NCBI GenBank assembly: GCA_934597345.1
Contig: CAKTRJ010000001.1
Coordinates: 1-64,000, forward strand
Direction: 5' to 3'
DNA: 64,000 bases
Source: an uncultured Oscillospiraceae bacterium
GTDB lineage: Bacteria; Bacillota; Clostridia; Oscillospirales; Oscillospiraceae
The notes under the pieces are model-generated. The model saw nothing but the letters and a program-made list of their open reading frames with translations. It searched no databases and was not told the DNA's origin. Shown here in pieces: positions 7,044 to 14,573 of this stretch (position 1 is its first letter; each line of letters opens with the position of its first letter). Position numbers and translations under genes: made by a program.

Positions 7044-9128
7044 TTACATGATGCCGGAGCGCTCCTTGCTCTCGGCAATGGCGGCGTTCAGCTTCCGGGC
7101 CGGATAGTACACCAGCAGGCCGAACACGGTGAAGATCACGCACATGCCCAGCAGGATCAGGGCACAGTTGCGGTAGGTATGGCCGTACATGCCGCCGATG
7201 GTCTCGCGGATCATGTCCATGCCGTAGTGGAAGGGCATGAGGAAGTAGAGCTTCTGGAACAGCATGGGCAGCACATGGATGGGATAGGAGCCGCCGGAGC
7301 CCGCCACCTGGATCACCATGATGATGACGGCGGCGGCCATGCCCACGTTGTCCAGGGCGTAGACCAGACCGAAGTTCATCATGGCGAAGTTCAGCGAGCA
7401 GATGCAGCAGGCCAGCACGAACCGGGCAGGCTCCACGCACTGGATGCCCACGAAGTACAGGCAGCCGAAGGCGGTCACCAGCGCCTGGGCCATTCCGACA
7501 AGGAAGAACAGCACGAAGCGGCCGAAGTACCGCTCTACGGCACGGTAGGCCAGGAACTGGGGCTGGGTCACCGGCACCTTGATCATCACCGCCGTCAGCA
7601 GCGAGCCCACGAACAGCGCCAGCATGATGTAGTAGGGGGACATGGCGGAGCCGTAATCACCGATCTCATAGGCGATCTCGGTGTTCAGCTGTACGGGGGA
7701 GGCCAGATAGTCCGCCAGTCCGTCCGGATTGTTTTCCAGCATATCCGTAAATTCCCGGAAGGCCGAGCTGTCGGTGATGCGGCGCACGTCCGCCTCCATG
7801 TTCGCCAGATAGCCGGACACGGTGTTGGCCAGTGTGGCGCCCGCCGCCAGCGTGGACTGGGACTGCTCCATGGCGGCGGCATAGCCGTCCAGCGTACTGG
7901 ACAGGCCGTTCAGCTTACCGGAGCCGCTGCCCAGCAGCTCCTGCACGGAGCGCAGGGCGGAAAGGGCTCTGTCGTTCTTCTCGTGAATAAAATCGTTGAC
8001 ATTCTGGTTGCTTTGCAGAGCCGCCGCCCGGATGGTCTGGCGGGCCTCCGCCAGCCGGTTCAGCAGCTGGTCCTTGATGTCCAGTTCACCGGCGTTGGAG
8101 ATGGCGTCCCGCAGATCGGTGAGCTTTTCGATGGCAGTGTCGATCTTATCCGCCAGATCCGGCGCCTGCACCGCCAGATTTTGCAGGCGCGCGATCACGT
8201 CGTCGATCTGCCGCATGAGCTGCTGCAACAGGGTGGGATCCTCGGCAGTGCCCCACTGGCGCAGCTTATCCTCCAGATCCACCAGACTTTTGTCGATGGC
8301 GTTGAGGATGGACACCACATCGCTGGCGGTGCTGTCAGCGATATTGGAGCCGGTGGTGATCATGTCTCCCACGCTGCCCACGGTGTCGGAGGCGTTCACC
8401 AGCACGCCGTTGACGTCATCCACAGTGATGGCCGCCGCCGTCAGCAGGTCGTCGGCGTTATTCATGACGTCCTCCAGCGAGGTCAGGATCTTGCTGAGCT
8501 GGTTCATCTGCCACTGGGCATCCTGTAATTTTTCGATGAGACGGGCCGCCACATCCTCGGCATCCAGCCCCAGCGCCTGGAACACGGAACTGGCGGTGGT
8601 CAGCGCTCCGGCCACCTTCTCAATGATGGTGTTGTTGATCTGCTCCTGCACGGCGGTCTTGGCCTTGCCGGTGATCTTGGGCGCGATGGCGTTCTTCTTT
8701 TCGTTTTCGTAATACTGGATCTGGGGATGCTCCAGCTCACCATCCAGCAAACTGACGAAATCGGCGGTAAACTCCTCCGGCACCACCAGGGCGGCATAGT
8801 AATCGCCAGCGTACACGCCGTCCAGCGCCGTCTCCTGATCCTCCAGAAAGACCCAGCCCATCTGGTCGTTGGTCTGCAAGCCCTCCATCACCAGCTCACC
8901 GATATTCAGGTGCAGGCCCAGGATCTCGCAGCCCTTGTCCTCGTTGGCTACAGCCACCTTGATGTTGCCGGTGGAGGCGGGACCGTAGGGATCCCAGTTG
9001 GAGAGGATGTTGAACCATGCGTACAGGCAGGGCACCAGGCACAGGCCCAGCATCACCACAACGGCCACCACACTGGCGGTCAGCCGCTGCCAGTCAGCCC
9101 GGAAGATGTTTCCGATGTGCTTGATCAT
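7044..9128 (-). CDS. YhgE/Pip-type membrane protein (second of pair)
   Basis: A 694-residue protein with one N-terminal membrane helix (about 18-38), a large outer region of about 430 residues with heptad-like Leu/Ala/Asp patterns (coiled coil), and five or six C-terminal helices of the ABC-2-permease type. The marker YAWFNILSNWDPYG follows the first helix, as in YhgE/Pip (phage infection protein) and EsaA-like proteins. Members are linked to phage adsorption, type VII secretion and export of cell-surface material; the substrate here is unknown. ATG 9128 has GGAGGTGGACC before it and overlaps the preceding stop by 4 bases. Confidence 0.85.
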   Translation of the reverse strand: MIKHIGNIFRADWQRLTASVVAVVVMLGLCLVPCLYAWFNILSNWDPYGPASTGNIKVAVANEDKGCEILGLHLNIGELVMEGLQTNDQMGWVFLEDQETALDGVYAGDYYAALVVPEEFTADFVSLLDGELEHPQIQYYENEKKNAIAPKITGKAKTAVQEQINNTIIEKVAGALTTASSVFQALGLDAEDVAARLIEKLQDAQWQMNQLSKILTSLEDVMNNADDLLTAAAITVDDVNGVLVNASDTVGSVGDMITTGSNIADSTASDVVSILNAIDKSLVDLEDKLRQWGTAEDPTLLQQLMRQIDDVIARLQNLAVQAPDLADKIDTAIEKLTDLRDAISNAGELDIKDQLLNRLAEARQTIRAAALQSNQNVNDFIHEKNDRALSALRSVQELLGSGSGKLNGLSSTLDGYAAAMEQSQSTLAAGATLANTVSGYLANMEADVRRITDSSAFREFTDMLENNPDGLADYLASPVQLNTEIAYEIGDYGSAMSPYYIMLALFVGSLLTAVMIKVPVTQPQFLAYRAVERYFGRFVLFFLVGMAQALVTAFGCLYFVGIQCVEPARFVLACCICSLNFAMMNFGLVYALDNVGMAAAVIIMVIQVAGSGGSYPIHVLPMLFQKLYFLMPFHYGMDMIRETIGGMYGHTYRNCALILLGMCVIFTVFGLLVYYPARKLNAAIAESKERSGIM

Positions 9129-9757
9129 TGGTCCACCTCCTTGTTGTCCGACGTCCTTTCCCCTCCGGCGGTCAGGTCGGCCGACAGGGCCTGCAGCGCC
9201 TGGGCCAGCTGCGCCAGATCGGCGGCCATCTTCCGGGGATCGGACTTCAGGATGGCGTCCATATCCAGAGGAATGGATACCGGCCCATCCACCACGGGAC
9301 GGGCGCTCTCCTCCGGCATGGGCAGGGTGACGGCGCGGTTTTCGCTCTTTGCGGGAACGGGCTCCGCCGCCTGCGTCTCTTCCTCGGCCTGCTCCTCGCC
9401 CTTCCATTTCAGCAGCTGAGGCAGACGGGCGGTGCGGCTCAGCTGGGGCAGGGCGATCAGCTGGCCCAGGGTGGCCTGCTCCTCCTGGGTGATATCCTGT
9501 AATTTCTTCTGCAGCTCATAGTCCATGTACTCCACGCCGATAAGGTACGCCGACAGGGCGAACATGGACAGGATCCACAGGATCAGGGTAAAGACCTTGT
9601 TGCCCTCCGCCAGAAACATCAGCAGCAGAAGGCCCACAGTGACGATCACCAGCGCCCGCATACCCACCCGGATGCGGTGCTGATTGCTTTTGTGCAGGGC
9701 CGCCACTTCCTCCAGCAGCCGGTCGTACAGCTGATGATACTTTTCTTCCAGTGTCAT
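9125..9757 (-). CDS. Unknown membrane protein between the two YhgE paralogues
   Basis: A 210-residue protein I do not recognise. It has a charged N-terminal helix (LEEKYHQLYDRLLEEV), two adjacent membrane helices (about 33-50 and 55-72), then an acidic, Ala/Glu/Pro-rich cytoplasmic tail with an amphipathic end (DLAQLAQALQALSADL). The GTG further upstream lies within the ribosome binding site, so ATG 9757 is used. It overlaps the next gene by ATGA and follows the first YhgE paralogue by 16 bases, so all three are one operon. It could be an assembly partner of the YhgE proteins; that is inference. Confidence 0.7.
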   Translation of the reverse strand: MTLEEKYHQLYDRLLEEVAALHKSNQHRIRVGMRALVIVTVGLLLLMFLAEGNKVFTLILWILSMFALSAYLIGVEYMDYELQKKLQDITQEEQATLGQLIALPQLSRTARLPQLLKWKGEEQAEEETQAAEPVPAKSENRAVTLPMPEESARPVVDGPVSIPLDMDAILKSDPRKMAADLAQLAQALQALSADLTAGGERTSDNKEVDQ

Positions 9758-9773
9758 GGGACTCTGCACCTCC

Positions 9774-11831
9774 TTAAAACAGCTCCGTCTCTTCCAGCTT
9801 GGCCTCCATGAAATGGTTCAGTCCCATGAAGGGCCGCCGCACCAGCAGGCCAATCAGCAGCGCTGCGGCACATAACAGCAGCAGGAAGAACAGCTGCGTG
9901 ATAAAGTAGTCGCCATACAGGCCGCAGATGCACTCACGCATGGCGTCGATGGCATAGGGGAATGGGAAGAAGCGGTAGATCTTCTGATAGACCTCCGGCA
10001 GCAGCTCAATGGGGAAGGTGCCGGAGGAGCCTGCGATCTGCAATACCATGACCACCACCACGATGGCCTTGCCCACGTCACCGAAGGACAGGGCCAGGGA
10101 GTAGATCAGCAGGCTGAAGGTCAGGGCCGTCAGCGAGCCGGTCAGATACAGCAGGCCCGGATGCAGGCATTGTATCTTCAGCAGAAGCAGGTCGCCGGTG
10201 ATGATGACCGCCGCCTGGATCTGGCTCAGCAGGAAAAAGATGATGTACCGGCCAAAATACAGCTCGCGGGGCTTGGGGTCGATCAGACCGTCCAGCCGGG
10301 CGTGGGGCTTGATGATGGCTACCAGAATGACGCCGCCCACCCAGATGGCCAGCACCGTATAGAAGGGGGCCATGGCAGAGCCATAGTTCTCGATGGGATA
10401 GATGGGGGTCACGGTGGTCTGCACCATCTGGGAGAAGTACCGGCCGTACTCCTCCGGATCGCCGCTGAGAATATCCAGTAGGATATCCATATACTCGTCG
10501 GCGGTCAGGTCTTGCAGCTTGTCGATGGTCTCCGACACCGACTGGGACAGCCGGTCGGCGGCGGGCCGCAGCAGCGCCATGGTCTCATCCAGCGCCAGCG
10601 CCGTGTCGGCCATCGCGTCGCGGACGGCGCGGGCATCGTCGCTCAGCTCCTTCACGCTTTCCATAGTGCGGGAGACCTGCCCCATGACATTCTCCAGTTC
10701 CTTGCGGAGCTCATCGGCGGTGGGCGTCAGCTTGCCGGTCATATTGCCGATGGCGGCGACGATATCCTTGCAGTCACGGATGGCGGTCTGCAGGTCCTCA
10801 TTGTCCGGCAGTGCCGCCAGACGGCTTTGCAGCTGATAGCATTTGGCGGCGATGTCGCGGGCCAGCTTGGCGGCCACATGGCCTGCCGACTGCTGGTCTA
10901 GCCGATCGGCCCACGCCGTCAGCTGGTCGCCCAGCTGTCCCATAGCGGCGGCAGCTTCCTCGATGGCCTTGCGGGCCTCCTGAAGCTTGCTGTCATCGGA
11001 CGCGGCCTGCTGGATCTTGTCCAGCGCACGCTGCACCTTCTGCAGCGCCGTATAGATCATCCGGTCAAGCTCCGCCACAGTCTGCTGTAATTTGCCGGTA
11101 TCCGGCAGATTGCTGTTGATGTTCTGGATCGTCTGGGCCAGCTTCCCCGGATCAATGTCGATGGTGCTGTTGTCTCTGGCCGCCTCAAAGGCGTCCATGG
11201 TGGCCCGGCAGCCCGCCAGCAGATCCTGCACCTGATAGAACAGGCCCTTCACCGCCGCTTCGGGATCGTCCTCCGTCAGATCGGCGGCCAGCAGGTTGGC
11301 CTGGGTCATGACGCGGCCGATGATCACCTCCAGGTAGTTCTCGTTGATGGTGCGCTTCAGGCTCTCCACCGCGGTGTCGGTGATCTTGGTGGCCACGGCG
11401 TTTTTCTTGGCGTTTTCATAGTAGGTGATGGAGGGCTTGCCCGTCCACTCCGTCAGCATGTGGAACATCTTGTAGGTAAAGTCCTTATCGATGACCACGG
11501 CGGCGTAGTAATCCCCAGCATAGACGCCGTCCCTGGCCTGCTTCTCACTGTCCACGATGACCCAGTCGATGCTGGTGGCTTCCCGCAGGTCGTTGACCAC
11601 GTCCTCGCCCTTGTTGGTAAAGACGCCGTCCTCGTCGGTATAGCCCTTGTCCAGCGAGACCAGGGCAATGGAGATGCCGCCGGTGTTGCCGTAGGGATCC
11701 CAGTTGGAATAGATGTTCAGCCACGCATACAGGCTGGGCAGCACGGCGATGGCCACCACCACCGCGCAGGCAAAAAAGCATTTGCTCAGCGTTTTCACGT
11801 CGGTTTTGAATACCGTCCAGATATTGCGCAT
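9774..11831 (-). CDS. YhgE/Pip-type membrane protein (first of pair)
   Basis: A 685-residue paralogue of the third gene in this operon with the same plan: N-terminal helix ending in LPSLYAWLNIYSNWDPYG (about 30-47), a conserved DGVYAGDYYAAVVI stretch, a long coiled-coil outer region, and a C-terminal bundle of about six helices with AIVVVVMVLQIAGSSG. Two such proteins side by side suggest a heteromeric exporter or two surface factors with related roles. ATG 11831 has GGGAGGG upstream; a TATAAT at 11887-11882 is the likely -10. Confidence 0.85.
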   Translation of the reverse strand: MRNIWTVFKTDVKTLSKCFFACAVVVAIAVLPSLYAWLNIYSNWDPYGNTGGISIALVSLDKGYTDEDGVFTNKGEDVVNDLREATSIDWVIVDSEKQARDGVYAGDYYAAVVIDKDFTYKMFHMLTEWTGKPSITYYENAKKNAVATKITDTAVESLKRTINENYLEVIIGRVMTQANLLAADLTEDDPEAAVKGLFYQVQDLLAGCRATMDAFEAARDNSTIDIDPGKLAQTIQNINSNLPDTGKLQQTVAELDRMIYTALQKVQRALDKIQQAASDDSKLQEARKAIEEAAAAMGQLGDQLTAWADRLDQQSAGHVAAKLARDIAAKCYQLQSRLAALPDNEDLQTAIRDCKDIVAAIGNMTGKLTPTADELRKELENVMGQVSRTMESVKELSDDARAVRDAMADTALALDETMALLRPAADRLSQSVSETIDKLQDLTADEYMDILLDILSGDPEEYGRYFSQMVQTTVTPIYPIENYGSAMAPFYTVLAIWVGGVILVAIIKPHARLDGLIDPKPRELYFGRYIIFFLLSQIQAAVIITGDLLLLKIQCLHPGLLYLTGSLTALTFSLLIYSLALSFGDVGKAIVVVVMVLQIAGSSGTFPIELLPEVYQKIYRFFPFPYAIDAMRECICGLYGDYFITQLFFLLLLCAAALLIGLLVRRPFMGLNHFMEAKLEETELF

Positions 11832-11881
11832 AGTCCCTCCCAAAGCCCCACAGGGGGATAGTGATAATCCTACAATTTTAC

Positions 11882-11887
11882 ATTATA
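11882..11887 (-). promoter_or_regulatory. Probable -10 element of the YhgE operon
   Basis: A perfect TATAAT on the minus strand 51 bases before the start codon; the -35 (TGGATT, 17 bases upstream) is weak. Confidence 0.45.
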
Positions 11888-11940
11888 CAGGAGACCTTTG
11901 GAAAAATCCACCATTTTTCACGGTTTCCTGACAAAAGAAA

Positions 11941-11967
11941 ACCCCATGGCGGGAAGCCATGGGGGGA
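11941..11967 (-). terminator. Hairpin after the small membrane gene
   Basis: CCCCATGGC and GCCATGGGG pair around a GGGAA-type loop just past the stop at 11978, with a TTTTC stretch after it on the minus strand. Confidence 0.6.
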
Positions 11968-11977
11968 AATGTAGCGC

Positions 11978-12202
11978 TTAGGTATGCATATTTTGCCATT
12001 GTTTCCTGATCATTTTGGCATTGATGATAATCGAAGTAGGCAAAATCAAAGAAAAGGTTAAGAGACATGCGGCCAACTTTTCCGGCATAGGGACCTGAAC
12101 AAGAGGCTCATAAAACCACCATACCGCAGCCAGCAGCAATAGCATTACAGAAAGTCTTATGATATTGCGTATTCTCTTTTCAATATCAGAAGATATGCGC
12201 AT
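11978..12202 (-). CDS. Small two-helix membrane protein, divergent from padR
   Basis: A 74-residue protein: charged N-terminus (MRISSDIEKRIRNIIR), a membrane helix at about 18-34, a short Pro-rich turn (PLVQVPMPEK), a second helix at about 42-60 and a basic tail. I do not recognise the family. ATG 12202 follows AGGCGG with eight bases between; an in-frame GTG nine bases upstream is less likely. A near-consensus promoter for it overlaps the leader of the divergent PadR gene, so PadR probably represses it. Confidence 0.6.
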   Translation of the reverse strand: MRISSDIEKRIRNIIRLSVMLLLLAAVWWFYEPLVQVPMPEKLAACLLTFSLILPTSIIINAKMIRKQWQNMHT

Positions 12203-12306
12203 CAACAACACCGCCTATTAGGTAAAATAGTTGTGATAATAGTATACTGAAGGCCCGGCATACACACCCTGACAGTCCAAATTATTATACAGATCTGTTT
12301 TTTATA

Positions 12307-12335
12307 AATATAACATGAGTGAATAAATTTGTCAA
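12307..12335 (-). promoter_or_regulatory. Minus-strand promoter in the padR divergent region
   Basis: TTGACA (12335-12330), 17 bases, TATATT (12312-12307) on the minus strand, reading toward the gene at 11978-12202. It occupies the DNA just before the padR start, a natural place for PadR control. Confidence 0.65.
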
Positions 12336-12352
12336 CGCTGCGGGAGGAAAAT

Positions 12353-12622
12353 ATGTATGGTTATCAGCTCTGCCAGGAGATCGCGCGGCTCAGCGGCGGG
12401 CGGCTGACCATACAGGAGGGGTCGCTGTACCCGGTGCTGTACCGTTTGCAGGATCAGGGCCTGATCTCCGAGGAGCGGGTGCTGGTGGGCAAACGCATGA
12501 CGCGGAACTACTACCATCTGGAGCAGGCCGGACATGAGCGCCTGTCGGAGATGCAGGCGGAGTACGAGGAGCTGACGGCGGGTGTTTTCGCCATTATCCA
12601 CAGAGAGGGGGCGGCACAATGA
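12353..12622 (+). CDS. PadR-family transcriptional regulator, short N-terminus
   Basis: An 89-residue winged-helix regulator. The PadR core is clear: MYGYQLCQEIARLSGG, then EGSLYPVLYRLQDQGLISEE (recognition helix and wing), then a tyrosine-rich NYYHLEQAGHERL segment. PadR proteins normally carry about 15-20 more residues (helix 1) before YGY. Here a stop (TGA at 12320) blocks extension, and GGGAGG at 12342-12347 points to ATG 12353; a TTG at 12329 would add eight residues. Either helix 1 is lost or a frameshift removed it. It overlaps the DUF6120 gene by ATGA. Confidence 0.82.
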   Translation: MYGYQLCQEIARLSGGRLTIQEGSLYPVLYRLQDQGLISEERVLVGKRMTRNYYHLEQAGHERLSEMQAEYEELTAGVFAIIHREGAAQ

Positions 12623-13005
12623 CAGAGGAAACCGTTCGCCGCTATTGCCGCGCTGTGGGCAGCTACCTTCCCTGCTCCCGCCGGCAGAAACGGCAGATCC
12701 TGCGGGACCTGCGCCAACGGTTGGCGGAGTATTGCGGCGAGCAGCCCAACGGCGTGACGCTGGAAGAAAATTTCGGTACGCCCCAGCAGGTGGCGGCTGG
12801 CTATGTGGACGATATGGACACCACGGAGCTGCTGCACGCACTGCGCTATCGGCGGCGTGTGACCACCATCGTAGTGGCGGGCGTACTGACGGCGCTGATC
12901 GTTTTTGTGATTGCTTTGGGTATACAAATGCACAAGTTTTATAAGTCTATGAATGGCTGGTACACAGTATTTGTCATAGAAGAAACCGACGATAATATCA
13001 AATAA
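12619..13005 (+). CDS. DUF6120-type (HAAS-like) membrane protein
   Basis: A 128-residue protein with an N-terminal helical domain (SYLPCSRRQKRQILRDLRQRL, then ENFGTPQQVAAGYVDDM; about residues 14-66) like DUF6120/HAAS domains, and one membrane helix (about 82-102). Such proteins are regularly coded right after a PadR regulator and are thought to act as membrane partners in sensing; the mechanism is not established. It overlaps padR by 4 bases and is followed after 13 bases by a secreted-protein gene, so the three are one operon. Confidence 0.75.
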   Translation: MTEETVRRYCRAVGSYLPCSRRQKRQILRDLRQRLAEYCGEQPNGVTLEENFGTPQQVAAGYVDDMDTTELLHALRYRRRVTTIVVAGVLTALIVFVIALGIQMHKFYKSMNGWYTVFVIEETDDNIK

Positions 13006-13018
13006 TGAGGGGAACACT

Positions 13019-13468
13019 ATGAAAAAGTTCATTAGTTTCTTTGTGGCATGCCTGATGGTGGTATGCCTATTGCCGGTACAGGTATTTGCGTCCGACAGCC
13101 AGATCGTTCGCTACGATGATGGCAGCTATGACGTGATCATCATCCAAGAGGATAATGTGACAAGAGCTTCTGGTACAAAGACCGGCACAGTAGTGCGTGA
13201 GCGCCGTTCTGAAGATAACGTACTTGAATGGAAAGCATCCATGAAAGCTACCTTCACCTATGATGGCTCCACGTCTCGCTGTACATCGGTGGATAGCCCT
13301 TCTGTGGTCATTTATGACAACACCTGGAGTTTGGATTCCAAATCCTGCTCAAAGAGCGGAAATACCGCCACGGGTAATATCACTATGGCAAAAAAGCTGT
13401 TGTTGGGAAGCGGAAAGGTACCCATCACCCTGACACTTTCCTGTGATAAAAACGGCAACCTGTCCTAA
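13019..13468 (+). CDS. Small secreted protein of the padR operon
   Basis: A 149-residue protein with a Sec signal peptide (MKKFISFFVACLMVVCLLP, cleavage probably after VFA near residue 24). The mature part is a Ser/Thr/Lys-rich beta-type domain with repeated GTKTGTVV/NTATGNITM patterns, ending CDKNGNLS. Two cysteines (about residues 88 and 113) could pair, and a third lies near the C-terminus. I do not recognise a named domain with certainty, though similar small exported proteins follow PadR/DUF6120 genes in related bacteria. A strong ribosome binding site (GAGGGG) precedes it and a terminator follows. Confidence 0.65.
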   Translation: MKKFISFFVACLMVVCLLPVQVFASDSQIVRYDDGSYDVIIIQEDNVTRASGTKTGTVVRERRSEDNVLEWKASMKATFTYDGSTSRCTSVDSPSVVIYDNTWSLDSKSCSKSGNTATGNITMAKKLLLGSGKVPITLTLSCDKNGNLS

Positions 13469-13473
13469 AGAGA

Positions 13474-13506
13474 AAAATGACCGGCCGGGGGCCGGTCATT
13501 TTTTCA
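13474..13506. terminator. Bidirectional terminator
   Basis: AAAATGACCGGCC pairs with GGCCGGTCATTTT around a GGG-type loop, with T and A tracts. It serves the padR operon and the convergent 56-codon gene. Confidence 0.85.
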
Positions 13507-13507
13507 T

Positions 13508-13678
13508 TCAGTGCAGGCAGCTCTTGACATCCTCGAAGGCGCTGTCCATGGCCTTGCCCATGCGCTCCATGGTGCGGCTGACGGCGCGGCGGGCCTTCCG
13601 GTCAGAGGACATGCGGTCCACCGTGGCGCCGGCCACCATGCCGAGACAAAGACCGCTGATAAATGCGGTAATTTTCAT
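13508..13678 (-). CDS. Small membrane-anchored protein, 56 residues (YtxH-like)
   Basis: The minus strand codes a 56-residue protein starting at ATG 13678 with AAGGAG about 12 bases upstream. An N-terminal hydrophobic segment (FISGLCLGMVAGATV) is followed by a basic amphipathic helix (MSSDRKARRAVSRTMERMGKAM). This is the usual plan of YtxH-like or similar short anchored proteins: a glycine-rich helix then a positively charged cytoplasmic tail. The function is unknown. It lies between a terminator and a divergent promoter, so it is its own unit. Confidence 0.6.
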   Translation of the reverse strand: MKITAFISGLCLGMVAGATVDRMSSDRKARRAVSRTMERMGKAMDSAFEDVKSCLH

Positions 13679-13749
13679 GGTTCATCCACTCCTTTTCATT
13701 GGCTGCTGTCAGTTTGTCCCGGAATGCGGCGAAAAACACAGGGCATTAC

Positions 13750-13778
13750 TTGCCAAAACAAGCGCAAAATGGTACAAT
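13750..13778 (+). promoter_or_regulatory. Promoter of the pseudo-decarboxylase operon
   Basis: TTGCCA (13750-13755), 17 bases, TACAAT (13773-13778), 40 bases before the start codon. Confidence 0.65.
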
Positions 13779-13817
13779 GATCGGAAATAAAAATTTTGAA
13801 AAATAAAGGAGACAACC

Positions 13818-14573
13818 ATGTCTATCGAGAAATTACAGGCCGCCATCCGGGAGCGCAGGACTCCCATCGCGCTGGGCCTTGCCCCGGAGATCGGAAAGAT
13901 CTCTCCCAAGATCGTGAAGAATTTTGAAGAAATGTTTGGCCCCGGCCTGATGGCCAATGCCGAGGCGCTGCGCTTCCACGCCTGCCAGGCTATGGACGCG
14001 GCACAGGGCAAGCTGCCCGCCGTCGTCATCAGCGCCGAGCACTATCTCCGCTGCGGCATGATGGGCGCCGATGTGCTGAGCAATCTGGCCAGCGCCGCCG
14101 CGGCCCGCGGGCTGTACGCCATTGTGGACTGCCGCACCACCCGGCCGGAGCTGTGGCTGGACAGCCCCATGACGGGCGACGGTCTGACGGTGATGCCCTA
14201 TGTAGGCGGCGACTGCGTGCCGCAGGGTACGGACAAGGCCATCTTTGCCGTGGTGCGCACCGCCAACGAAAGCTCCGGCGATGTGCAGAACCTCATCGCC
14301 GGCGACCGGCCCCTCTACGCGGCGGTGGCCCAGCAGATGGCCCGTCAGGGCGCGGCGCTGGTGGTGGAGACCGGGTACAGTCTGGACATCAAGGAGGTAC
14401 GCAAGCGGGCGGTGGACGCTTTCCTGCTGCTGCCTTACTGCGACGGGCAGAACGCCGCCCCCGCCTTCGACGATCTGGGCCACGGGGCCATGGTGGTGGA
14501 CTATGACCTGCAATACGGCGGCGACATGGAGGCCGCCATTCAGGAAATGAAAGCGTGGGTGACGGTACTGTGA
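13818..14573 (+). CDS. Orotidine-5'-phosphate-decarboxylase-like protein lacking catalytic residues
   Basis: A 251-residue protein whose framework follows type 2 OMP decarboxylases: IALGLAPE (family VVGLDP), DGLTVMPYVGGD (family DAVTVNPYLG-D) and VVRTANESSGDVQ (family VKTSNPSSxxxQ). The active-site strand differs: where the family has DxKRxDI with catalytic Lys and Asp, this protein reads VDCRTTRPEL (about 103-112), and the early Asp of LDP is Ala. It is probably not a decarboxylase, but may still bind a nucleotide or phosphate ligand. The stop overlaps the GTG start of the phosphatase fusion gene (GTGA), so the two are coupled. Confidence 0.65.
   Translation: MSIEKLQAAIRERRTPIALGLAPEIGKISPKIVKNFEEMFGPGLMANAEALRFHACQAMDAAQGKLPAVVISAEHYLRCGMMGADVLSNLASAAAARGLYAIVDCRTTRPELWLDSPMTGDGLTVMPYVGGDCVPQGTDKAIFAVVRTANESSGDVQNLIAGDRPLYAAVAQQMARQGAALVVETGYSLDIKEVRKRAVDAFLLLPYCDGQNAAPAFDDLGHGAMVVDYDLQYGGDMEAAIQEMKAWVTVL

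Noticed and set aside
13818..14573. Functional pyrF
   Set aside because: The DxKxxD catalytic strand and the LDP aspartate are missing.
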